Assembly: GCF_000485595.1 (NCBI RefSeq)
Contig: NW_014577290.1
Span: 182,893 to 214,531 of the forward strand
From: Priapulus caudatus
Taxonomy: Eukaryota; Priapulida; Priapulimorpha; Priapulimorphida; Priapulidae
Length of the DNA: 31,639 bases
Direction of reading: 5' to 3'
Shown: positions 9,337 to 18,185 of the stretch, one piece after another
Layout: the number at the start of each line of letters is the position of its first letter
Position numbering within the stretch: the first letter of the stretch is position 1
Notes under the pieces: model-generated
Databases searched by the model: none
Told to the model about the DNA's origin: nothing
The model's input: the letters and a program-made list of their open reading frames with translations, nothing else
Program-made: the position numbers and the translations under genes

Positions 9337-11631
9337 CAGTGTAACTTCAGCTGTGGTTTGCCGGTTGTGTGTTAGTCGTAGGGTGGTTTTGAGATGCCGC
9401 CTAATGGTGCCGCTCATGAGAGGCGACATCTAGGCGTGGTTATTCACCTGACCTTGATTTTTACAGGGTCGGTGTCCAGACACGGGTTGGTGGACCGGTA
9501 GGAGTTGGTTTGACTCCGCCATCGTCCCTTACTCCACGTAAAGGGCGGGAGTTGGTAAGGACTTCCCCACGTCGTCGTGAGTTGGTCACTTTGTTTGCTC
9601 TGCTCGATGACGAAGCAGCAGCAGCACGCGCTGAATGGTTGCCTTCGGTGGCTCGGCTGTTGGCCCTGCTCCACGCACCAGGCGTGTTTCTGGGTGGGTC
9701 AGTGAGGACCCATTTTCTGCTCGCATAAGGCAAGTAGACGATATGGCGGGTTTCGGGCACCGTGAGGGTGGCCCAGTGCCCTCTCAGGCTCTCACAGATA
9801 GGGAGGGCCACACTCAAGATCTGGGGGGAGGGTTAGCGCAGAGTTCGCGTTCACCTTTCCGATGTGGAGGTCGTGAGAGTAGGGTATGGTTAGTTTACCC
9901 CTCCTCATGGGAGACTTTCTGAGGGATTATGGGTTTTCCTCAGAAATCTGGTGTAGCTATGGTTAAGGGGAGCCCTTCTCGGGTAAGGCTGTTACTTGAT
10001 TGGGAGGCTTCTACAGCGGTTGATTGGGTCAGCTAGGTCTCTTTGCTGGGGCAAGGTTAATAATGAGCGACGAGATAACGGTTGGTGGGTTTAAGCTTCC
10101 CCAGATGATGTAGTGAGGGTTGTTACTGTAGATATCCTGAATGTCTATGAAGGTGCGAGTGCGCCAGTCTCCTGGTTGGGGGATGGGGCTGATTATGTTG
10201 ACGCAGGTGTTGGTGGAGAGTCTGGTGGTCCGGGGGACGTGGCGGGTCAATATGCATATGATCCGCGCAGCGCGGATTCCCAGGTGAAGGATGACACAGG
10301 GTCGGACGAGTTTGATGGCTCAGGATTTTCTTGTTCTAGCCTCAAGACACAAGCGGTGAAGTTGGGGCAGGTGGTTGGCCCTCAGATTGGTTCTGGGGAA
10401 GTTCCTGTTAAGCCACTGGTAGCCGGGCAAGCGAGGGACCGTTTGGGTGGTTTTGTGTTCTCTAACCCAGTGCCTCGTGCACTGGGTAAGAGGGTAGTGA
10501 AAGCTCCGTGTCACTACGGTTATGCGTCCCCGTAGTTGTGGTTGTCAGACCGAGGGGTGACTGTTGGTTCGTGGGGAGCAATCCATATTATGGTAGCTAA
10601 TTCACGTTCGTGTAGCGGCAGTCTATTCTCTTGCCATGGTTGGTAACGATTCCATGCAGTCTGTAGTTCCCGGATAATGTTGTCGTACCATGTTAATTCT
10701 TGGTGCGGTAAGGTAACCCTGGATGTCGTGTGTGTCATGACCGTCCTCGGTAGATTATTCTCTGGGTTATTGTCAGACCGAGTGTTTCAGGGCTCGCCAT
10801 AGTAATTTGGGAGGCTATGCTGTCTGTTCCGCCCGGGTTGCGGCGTTTTGGCCTGCGGGACAGGCCTTGGGATGCCGATATATCCGGTGTGTTCCCCTTT
10901 TCCGGGGTGGTTTCTGATAATACTACCTCACCTTGCTTGAGTGCTTGGTAGCGGTGTAAGCTAAGGCTGGACTGGTTCCCAGGTGCGTTTGAGTCGCTAG
11001 GGCCAGGCGCAACTCTGGGCATCCGGAGCTCCGTGGGGGGCCAGGATGACAGTCTCTCGCCAGTAGCTTGATTCGGGCGGACTTGTAGGGGCTCTCCGAG
11101 TTCCTGATCCGAGGCTAACGCAGATATAGGGGGCCATGGGGCCGGCCATATTGCGGGGTAGGGACGGGGTGCGGGTTCCATACTGCTACGGACCCATGTC
11201 GGTCGGCCAAGCGACGACCCTCCTCCGGTTTGTGGAATGTTGCACCGCACTGATTCAGGCATATGTTAGGGAGCACTCGAGGTAGTTGCGTTACGTGTGT
11301 TCTCTAGCCGGCTGGTACGGCGCTACTCACCCACGGGCATTCAGAATTATTACCCTTGATCGGAACGAGTTTGGGGTTTGTTCCCCATTAGTGTCGGAGT
11401 TTGAGACGGATTCCGGAGTTATCCTTGATAGGGCTCACAACCCCACCCCGTGCCCCGGTGAGAAGCGCCGCCGCACATGCAGCGACGCTTAGGCAGGCAG
11501 TGTCGGCGATCGGCGAGGAAGGCGCGGAGGAGGGACAAGCCAGCACCGAGATAGATCCAGCTGGTCTCCTCCACGTCGGGTGCCGGTGCACCGCTAGGTA
11601 TGTTTTTGGGATTGTCTGGACAGTCGATCTT

Positions 11632-11645
11632 GAAGGGGGGAGGAG
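11632..11645 (+). promoter_or_regulatory. Polypurine tract
   Basis: GAAGGGGGGAGGAG, an uninterrupted 14-purine run, ends exactly where the 3' LTR starts. It is the expected plus-strand DNA primer and fixes the orientation. Confidence 0.85.
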
Positions 11646-12759
11646 TGTAGCGGTGGCACCGGACCCTCGGGTTCCCAGCAGGGTGGCTCCCTGGGAACCG
11701 GAGTGTGGGTTAATGTTCCGTGTTTGTGACTGTATAATTATTTGTGATGTCTGCTGTTTATTAGTGTGCGTTTTCGTGGTGTTTTGCCGGCTCATCAATT
11801 AACGATGTAGCTGCACGAGTCCCTACATGGGGGCCGCCATGTTGAGTGCGGTAGTCCCCCCCTCTAGCGGCCGTGAGTGGCGCGGGCCATGTGAACAGCT
11901 GGTGTAGGGCTGTGTGAAGATACGGTATGCAGTTAATTCGGCTCGGGAATCGGTTGAGGGAGAACTTGTAGGGCAGTTCGTCCCGGTAGCCGAGTGAGGG
12001 ATGACTCGTCAGGTAGTATGTAGCCTCGTCCACTCCGTGTGTATGCATGGTGTGGGGTGGCCTGTGAGCTGTTTGTGTGGCAGGTATGGTGACAGTTAGC
12101 ATACGAGTACCCGTGGTAGAGAGGTACTGTACGGTCACGGGTGTTTGGCGTGTGGCTTGCCTCATGGGTGAGAGAGACAGGCGCGTCGGTTAATTGGTGA
12201 GTAGGCACTGGCCTATTGTCCTGTTGTTGTGGGGCGAGTAAATAATACAGTACTAGTAGTAGTCGAATATTAAATAGATTGGTTTAATATTGCTAGACTA
12301 GAGTACGGGTATTGAGAAGTATTAACTCTCGTGCATGGCTGCACGGGAGGAGAGGCTGCCGGTTACTGTAGCCCTTTGCCCGGCTGCGTTCATAGTTTAT
12401 TCTATTTGTTTAACCTGTGTGCTTACCCTGGGTATGCACTTGTTATTCAACATAACGTATGGCCAGCAGGCAAGGGTGGGGTTACCCCGTTGTGGTGTCT
12501 GTGGTGTGTGTCAGCCCTCGTCTGGCATGGTTGACTAACTCTAAGACGCACCGAACCGGAACACGGCGGAACGGGTTATTGTGGGAGCGCAGTAGCACTG
12601 AGACGCTCAAGTGGCTAGCAGAGTCCGGGTGGCGACTATACGGCTGTTTGAACGCCTCCGGGCACAACAGGTGAGTGAGAAACACTAAGGTTGTTGCTAG
12701 TCACTAAGTATTGACCGGTGGCGCCATCGGGTGTCGCCGGGAGAGTACGAAACGCTACA
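11646..12759 (+). repeat. 3' LTR
   Basis: A 1114-bp direct repeat of the 5' LTR with the same TG...CA ends. It is followed by CTAATAAAAC. Confidence 0.9.
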
Positions 12760-13203
12760 CTAATAAAACATCCGAGAGATGGCGCTGTGGCATGTAAACA
12801 TTGCGAAATGCATCGGCCGGGCATTTTATTATTTACGAAAAGTAAACATGTCGGTGACGCCCCATTCATGTCCATCAACGAAGAAGGCGGTGCTTATCCT
12901 GCTTACCGAGATGCGAAAATGCAACAGAAGGACGTAGCGCAGTGCGCTAAACAGCGTGTTATTTTCGTTTTTGTGGCAAACTCTATCGTAGGAAACCGTT
13001 CTAACATAGCAGAATGCCCTAGTTCCTGAGATCGGCGATTTGGTGCTCGAATCAGACTAATGCTATTATACCTAGAAGTTATAATAGAGTGGTGCGGCAT
13101 AGACTGTGATTGGAAGACACAAAGTGTCAATCCTCGGCGTGCCTTGGCATCATGGCCGCATCACGTCTAGGTTATGTGCTAAATAAAGAATCTGAATCTG
13201 AAT
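12760..13203 (+). repeat. Probable LINE 3' end
   Basis: The segment ends GTGCTAAATAAAGAATCTGAATCTGAATGAATGA. This is a polyadenylation-like AATAAA followed directly by short GAATCT/GAAT repeats, the usual look of CR1/L2-type LINE tails. No reverse transcriptase is present, so it is at most a 5'-truncated tail, and the left limit (somewhere after 12760) is uncertain. The 103-codon plus-strand frame across 12718-13029 begins inside the LTR and is not credited. Confidence 0.4.
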
Positions 13204-13347
13204 GAATGAAGAGTGAGTACAAGCAAAGCAGTTTTGCTTTGTTTATTCACACCCGATGTTACCATAGAACTTAAATGATATTTTGTTGTTGTTATTGTAA
13301 TTGTTTGTTTATTGAAAGATTTTCATGTGTCTTTATTTTATTTCTAG

Positions 13348-13432
13348 GGAAATGAACAGAATGTTTCAATACCCATCGTAGAATCTGCACTCTCCAGTGG
13401 GTTGCTGCTTGGAAAACCTGTTTTAAATAAGG
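13348..13432 (+). CDS. MGAT4C: MGAT4C-like glycosyltransferase, exon 2 (stem)
   Basis: 85 bp between TTATTTCTAG and G|GTGAGT. It encodes GNEQNVSIPIVESALSSG followed by LLLGKPVLNK plus one base of the next codon. It enters in phase 0, matching exon 1's GTAAAT donor, and leaves in phase 1. The final G joins TC at the start of exon 3 to make Val directly before YLTIG, exactly where the catalytic domain begins in MGAT4 proteins. N-V-S is a possible N-glycosylation site. Stem regions are poorly conserved, so the evidence is splice signals and frame agreement on both sides. The longer frame reading through the donor (to 13797) runs into a MITE and is not coding. Confidence 0.6.
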
Positions 13433-13483
13433 GTGAGTTAGACCATGTTAAAGCTGTTCGTCCCTGTTTATGTGGCAGTCTTA

Positions 13484-13909
13484 AGCTGGGTTTACACTAT
13501 GGAAAAGTCGACAAGTTGATAAACTTTTCAAAGTTCAATCAACCTTTCTATCAGATATTCAATATTTTTACGTTATTGACAGCGAGTCGGGAAAACGTTT
13601 CAACATTTGACCCGCATGGGGACGTGTGCACGCGGGGCAATGTGGATACGCATTTTATTAATTCATGCCAGTGTGCATGGTGCCGATATCAAAAACGTGC
13701 TCCCTCACCGGGTGGAGGGACACACCTGATTGCTATTATCGGAGTGGCTGAGTTGCAAAAACTTGATCAACTCGCTGACCAAAAGTTGAGAAAATAGAAC
13801 ATGTTCTAACCTCTCAACTAGTTGCTATTAACTTGTTGAGTTCAAATTTTACGTGTACACTGCCGACATTCGGTCGATTAGTTGAAAAGTTGATAGTGTA
13901 AACCCAGCT
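13484..13909. mobile_element. Harbinger-like MITE with TTA target duplication
   Basis: Terminal inverted repeats AGCTGGGTTTACACTAT and ATAGTGTAAACCCAGCT are perfect over 17 bp. The 3-bp TTA occurs directly outside both ends (13481-13483 and 13910-13912), fitting the TWA target duplications of PIF/Harbinger elements. At 426 bp with no transposase, it is non-autonomous. It lies only 51 bp past the exon 2 donor. Confidence 0.85.
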
Positions 13910-14080
13910 TTATATTATGTGTATTTCCTTACCTCGTTACTTCGTAATAATTTCACAGTCCAAGGGATTATATTGAAAAGGAGTGAGGTCAAACAGATGG
14001 ATGGATCGAATTTGAACAGGAACAAAGAAAAACAATGGTTGGAGACAGATTACAGAATACAATGGTATATGGTTTGTTAA

Positions 14081-15029
14081 AGGGCCGGACACACTAGGCG
14101 ATTTATTCGGGCGACATTATCGCCCGATAATATCGCCCGATTCTATCGCACCAGTCGAGTGGACACAGCACTCAATTTTTGACGGCGAATTCCTACTTCT
14201 TTATGTACGCTCTTGATATTATATGATCCCTAATAGTAATAGCAAGACGAATGTTCACAAGTCTATGTACCACAAAGTGGTATCTGTATAGGTATACATG
14301 TACTTACAAACTGTTTATGTAACATTCTGAAAAAAAAGTTTAAAAAAAAAGTTCGAGTTGTACTCGGTCATCCAATCTTCTACTCGATTAATCAACTCGG
14401 CAGCACAAACGAGTAATGATTGACGAACTCGATTAATCGGAACACCACATGTACAAATAAAACGGGATCGTGACGACTTGTAGCGAAGCGACTTTTTGTA
14501 TTTTTGTACTAGTGTTTAATTTAGGCCTACAGTACGCGTGTATTGTTTATCAATTTTCCCCGGTCAATTACCAGTGACGCCGAGCTTCGCCGCCATCGAA
14601 ACCTTTACGGCCTCCTTCTTCATTCTGTCTCTGTACTCAGACAGGGAAATATCGTACAAGAGGGGCTTCGCCTCCCACAAAGTGATCAACTCTGCCACTT
14701 TGTCGTAGGACCACGTTAGCTCCATGGAATCTGCCATTTTGTCTAATTACGTCAGTATCATTGAACAACTCTGATTGGCTTATGAATTGTACAATCGGGC
14801 GACTTTATCGCCGACCCGGACACACTAGGCGATTTTATCGGGCAACTGAAATAATCACACGATAATATCAAAACGTTTTGATTGATGCGATTAAATCAGG
14901 CGACTAAATCGGGCGACTTAATCGGCGACGACTGACTGGACACACTAGGCGATTTTCACCGCGATTTAGTCGCCCGACTGAGTCACCCGACTGAGTCACC
15001 CGATAAAATCGCCTAGTGTGTCCGGCCCT
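14081..15029. mobile_element. 949-bp Harbinger-like element with TAA target duplication
   Basis: The left end AGGGCCGGACACACTAGGCG is mirrored at the right end by CGCCTAGTGTGTCCGGCCCT. TAA flanks both ends (14078-14080, 15030-15032), as expected for PIF/Harbinger. The subterminal DNA is dense in CGATTTTATCGGGCGA-type short motifs in both orientations. Two further copies of the terminal motif CACACTAGGCGATTTT lie inside, near 14820 and 14940, in the same orientation as the left end, suggesting nested or rearranged ends. A minus-strand MADF-domain frame lies at 14564-14737. No DDE transposase is present. Confidence 0.85.
14564..14737 (-). pseudogene. MADF-domain protein N-terminal remnant in the Harbinger-like element
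   Basis: A 57-codon minus-strand frame starts MADSMELTWSYDKVAELITL and continues WEAKPLLYDISLSEYRDRMK. The pattern of a hydrophobic helix, Trp, P-L-L-Y-D, then Y-R-D-R and A-A-K-L-G is that of a MADF (Myb/SANT-like) DNA-binding domain. PIF/Harbinger elements encode, besides their transposase, a Myb/SANT/MADF-type protein that helps it bind DNA and enter the nucleus. Here the domain stops after about two helices (GVTGN, TGA). CTG|GTAATT at this point resembles a splice donor, so the original gene may have continued in a later exon now lost. The source of the domain (element versus captured host gene) is inferred from its position between the inverted repeats. Confidence 0.6.
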
Positions 15030-15999
15030 TAAACAAGAGGAGATACCAATGTTAACATGGCAGCTATCCCTAATGAAATCAGACACCCATTTACAGGGCT
15101 CAATTTTAACAGTCGTCCGGTCGTCCGTGACGACTGGATTTTCTCTCGGGCAACTACAAATTGCTTCCGTGGTTGTCCGGTGTCCAACCTCTATAAAAAA
15201 AATTATATTCATAATGCGCGCGTTCATTTTACATACGGCCAGGGTTGCACAATACGCTGCAAACGTACATGTCTAGACGCATTGTCTGGCTTGCTTGATA
15301 CAAAGTATAACATTACGTGTTTAACAACACAATGTTTCGTGTTTAACAACAATGTTTCGTGTTAATTTTCAATTTTTGCTCATCTGTGACTTGACACAGT
15401 GTTAGTAATGTTAGTAGTGTAATGTTAGTAGTTAATGTAAATTTTATGCAACTTTTAATTACTATTATTATACGTCATTGATCCCAGCATCATTTACACA
15501 TTACCAATATTTTATTATCTTCATATAATGAGTGAAACAATGCGAATGGCCATGTCTGCTGTCACTGCAATACGTACAAAATGTACATGATTAGGCCTTT
15601 TGCTTTACAGCACTGAGCATCACGTGAGCAGAGCGCATGCAGCACATGTTTAAATAATATCCGCGAACAACCAAAACTCTTGAGGGACAACCCTTTTGGG
15701 TCTCTTGGTTGTCCTCCGGACAACCCAAAAAAAACCTTAAAATTGAGCACTGATTTAGGTAGGGCAGTAACATCCAATCCCATATGACCACGTTTGAGAA
15801 TCAAAAGGTTAAGAGGTACCTTGTTGAAAGATATGTTGAAGTCGAGAAACGGTGTGCATCCACCTGTCATCAATACTTAGGATTAGGATTGGAGGTTAGG
15901 ATTTAGAGTTCACTCATTAATAATATTGATTAACCGGGTAACAGTGAAAAAACCATGTCGGAACCTATGTTGATGGTGTGACAGAGTGTCATGGTTTTT
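15030..15999. other. Intron 2 DNA with unassigned frames
   Basis: No firm feature. The minus-strand frame 15873-15562 (103 codons, containing ILKRGHMGLDVTALPKSVLN) looks more protein-like than most here and could be a retroelement shard, but no diagnostic motif is present. GGACAACCC occurs at 15688-15696 and 15718-15726, with the inverse GGTTGTCC between them (15707-15714). Confidence 0.3.
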
Positions 16000-17055
16000 A
16001 GCTCATCTGACGAAGTCGGATGCAGCTTGTAGAATCGCATGAATGTCCGTGCGTCCGTGCGTGCATCTGTCAACAGTTGGGCACAAATCTTAACCGCTTG
16101 ACGTACGGTCACGATATTCGGGACGTCGGGGGGGGGGGTTGTAAAAAGGACTCCGGATGACAAATTTGGGGGGTCAAGGGTCAAAGGTCAAGATGTGTAA
16201 ACGGAGGGGGAATATTTCTCCTTTAACTTAGTATAGGAGGAAATACGGAATTGCGGCACAAATCTCAACGGCTCAACCTATGCTTTTAATATTCGGTGTA
16301 TAGTGGGATGGGTCATCACCAGTGCGAAATTGGAGGTCACAGGTCAAAGGGCAGGGGGGGAAAGGTCAGATATCATTTTTTGAGGACATGCCTTAATGGA
16401 CAGAGTGAAAAACTTTACCATTTTTATCACTTTATTGAAAGGACCATGAAATGTGCTTTCCACTGACGTGCGAAGAGTAAGTGTCTGATAATCTTTTGAC
16501 CCTCAAGAGGAGGGTTAAACATGGATTCCTGAACTGCTTCAATGACGTCACAGTGTTCGATCTCATATTCATGGCACATCCATAATCTAGAAACCCAATA
16601 AGCCTGGATAGCCGAACGCGTACAGCACGGGCGTCACGGCTGAAAGGTTGTTGGATCGATTTCCATCTGATTTTTTTATTATTTACCTGTTTTCTGTATT
16701 TTTCTATCTTTATCCATTTAACTATTTTTTTCCAATTGACACAAATATTTACATTATTTATTTACAACAATTTAATAACAACAAATAATTTTTACAACAA
16801 TTAAATGGTTAAAAAAATAGGGTTAGGGTTAGGGTTACAATGCACCATAAAACAGGAGTTTCAGGCACGCGATTTGTATCAACCAATGGGATTTGGGAGG
16901 TATGCAGAATGCAGAAGGTTGCTGAAATGATGTGTACGCAACTGCGTATCTGCATATCTGCACCTAACAAAGGTGTCACTATGCACGACTTAAATGTTAC
17001 GTTTATAACCGTAGCAACAGACCTCAGATGAGCCCAGACGCTCTGCGGCTCTTGT
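16000..17055 (+). repeat. Hairpin/GTCCGTCC dispersed repeat, copy 3 (long form)
   Basis: It starts with the hairpin AGCTCATCTGACGAAGTCGG, then GTCCGTGCGTCCGTGCGTGC and GTCAACAGTTGGGCACAAAT, as in the copy at 7913. It ends at TCAGATGAGC plus CTCTGCGGCTCTTGTT. GCTCATCTGA at the start and TCAGATGAGC at the end are exact inverse complements, so the family has short terminal inverted repeats. The interior carries a tRNA-like core (16604-16668) and GGGTTAGGGTTAGGGTTA (16820-16837). Confidence 0.7.
16604..16668 (+). repeat. tRNA-derived SINE-like core
   Basis: GATAGCCGAACGCGTACAGC resembles a tRNA D-arm/A-box, and 42 bp later GGATCGATTTCC resembles a T-arm/B-box. A T-rich stretch (TTTTTTTATTATTTA) follows. 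The spacing fits an RNA polymerase III promoter. It is degenerate (no clean acceptor pairing), so it is a SINE head and not a tRNA gene. Confidence 0.55.
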
Positions 17056-18157
17056 TAATTAAATTGACTCATTACATCGGAATCGATAAATTTCTAAAAT
17101 GCCTAACAGCAAAAGATGCGAAAGATTTTAGGCAATAATTAGATGGAAGAGATGAGCCACCACCTTTCTACACTGGGATAATGAGAGCCTGTTTCCAGTT
17201 GAAAAGAAAAGAATCTAGGTCCGCTAATAACACTATAGTCAATGTAAAATCGGTTGATTGTGCATAGGGGCACATTACACGCAACACGTGTTCGCTCTTT
17301 TTGTAACCGGTATGGCCGGTGGCACGGGATTGTAGGTAATATTGCTATTTTTAGACCAAGTCGAAGAACCCTCTATGCTCTATTTGCAATCATTGATTTA
17401 AGGGATCTCTGAGTCGGATCAATGGAGAACAAGGTGACATTAAACTGAGAGCAAAATGGTTTGAAAGAGCCTCCTCAGCAGCCTTTAAAAATCAATTGAG
17501 GATATCTTCCGCGTTTCTAAATTACACGATTTAACTGGAGATAGGTCACTATTAACAATTACACAATCATAGTTGCTAATACCAGGGACTACAGAGATAG
17601 AGGAACCCAATTTGGGAAAATTTGAAGATACAAATCAGCAATGTTGCTACAAGGTTCAGTACATCAAATTGGCTGCGTAACAAATTGAATTAATGAATGT
17701 TTAGCTTACAAATTCAGTAGCTGACTAATGGCCAGTAACTGTCACTACAAATCAATGCCAGTTAGGTTAAATTCACCAGCAATAAGGTGTCGGTGTCTAA
17801 GACTCATTATAACGAGATAAAAACGAATACATGCATACACACAACTATATACACACCCGCATCTGCACGTTCATTCTTGCAAGTTCGCACGTTGGTCACG
17901 CATCCCCCAAACTGCTTCCCATGGGTACAAAGAATGGATTTAACCAAACATTTTTATTCGGAAATTCGGACATTCCCTAAAATCATCCTGGCTATCTATC
18001 CATTCTGAGTGAACTGATGTGTGGGAAATAACCCTGGCCATGTAGGGTTTCCTATTATTTCTTCATCTAGCACAGCACTTTCTTACTCTATTTCAGTATT
18101 TGTTTATTTCAGCAGATTGTTTTCCTGCCAAATTGCACTGATATTTTAATTCTTTAC
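17056..18157. other. Intron 2 DNA before exon 3, nothing recognised
   Basis: AT-rich sequence with no inverted repeats, domains or splice-bounded exons that I can support. Confidence 0.5.
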
Positions 18158-18185
18158 ATGCTTTTTTTTGTGAATCTATTCTCAG

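Larger units (their letters stand above)
9318..11645 (+). other. Interior of the LTR element, no recognised domains
   Basis: Plus-strand open stretches include about 9470-9728 (Arg/Ala/Leu-rich, ...ARAEWLPSVARLLALLH...), preceded by an acceptor-like TTTTTACAG at 9458-9466, and 10113-10535 (140 codons, Gly/Val/Asp-rich, MRVVTVDILNVYEG start). On the minus strand a 175-codon Pro-rich frame (11262-10735) is followed by a 72-codon frame (10738-10520); stop and start overlap as ATGA. None has a zinc knuckle, DTG, DDE or YXDD motif. A degenerate gag remnant on the plus strand is possible but unsupported. Confidence 0.4.
8203..12759 (+). mobile_element. Complete LTR retrotransposon lacking pol (LARD-like)
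   Basis: Two direct repeats of about 1.1 kb (8203-9317 and 11646-12759) start TGTAGCGGTGGCACC and end ACGAAACGCTACA or its close variant. By eye they are about 95% identical over the first 190 bp. A tRNA-like primer-binding site candidate, TGGTGCCGTGCCCGTGAC, lies one base after the 5' LTR. A polypurine tract, GAAGGGGGGAGGAG, abuts the 3' LTR, so the element is in plus orientation. The 2.3 kb interior has no recognisable gag, protease, integrase or reverse transcriptase, so the element would depend on enzymes supplied in trans. Flanks are CTTA before and CTAA after, so a clean target duplication is not proven. It lies in intron 1 in sense with the host gene. Confidence 0.88.
6923..13347 (+). 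other. Intron 1 of the MGAT4C-like gene
   Basis: A 6.4 kb intron bounded by GTAAAT and TTTATTTCTAG. Most of it consists of inserted elements: a telomere-repeat foldback, a hairpin/GTCCGTCC repeat, a complete 4.56 kb LTR element in sense orientation, and a LINE-like tail. The last ~145 bp before the acceptor are T-rich without a recognised repeat. Confidence 0.6.
13433..18185 (+). other. Intron 2 of the MGAT4C-like gene
   Basis: A 4.75 kb intron from GTGAGT to a T-rich tract plus CTATTCTCAG. It holds two Harbinger-like elements and a hairpin repeat with a tRNA-like core. A 73-codon frame at 17787-18008 lies before the acceptor and has no recognised features. Confidence 0.65.

Noticed and set aside
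8203-12759. Interpretation of 8203-9317 and 11646-12759 as a simple segmental duplication
   Set aside because: TG...CA ends, a primer-binding site candidate directly after the first copy and a polypurine tract directly before the second identify LTRs.
14078-15032. piggyBac assignment based on TTAA near the left end
   Set aside because: The sequence outside the right end is TAAA, so only TAA is duplicated; with the MADF remnant this fits Harbinger better.
15057-15365. 102-codon plus-strand frame after the Harbinger-like element
   Set aside because: Cys-rich but with no recognisable spacing pattern, no splice support, inside intron 2, and overlapped by equally long frames in other registers.
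16604-16668. A functional tRNA gene
   Set aside because: A- and B-box-like blocks are present, but acceptor and anticodon stems do not pair cleanly; it lies inside a dispersed repeat, so a SINE head is more likely.
16820-16837. TTAGGG runs as evidence of a chromosome end or fusion point
   Set aside because: Tracts are short, in both orientations, and mostly lie within inverted-repeat or dispersed elements.
18158-18185. Met at 18158 as the start of the glycosyltransferase
   Set aside because: The 27 bases before TACCTGACT form the polypyrimidine tract and acceptor CTATTCTCAG; starting here would leave a Golgi enzyme with no anchor, while exon 1-2 candidates fit in phase.
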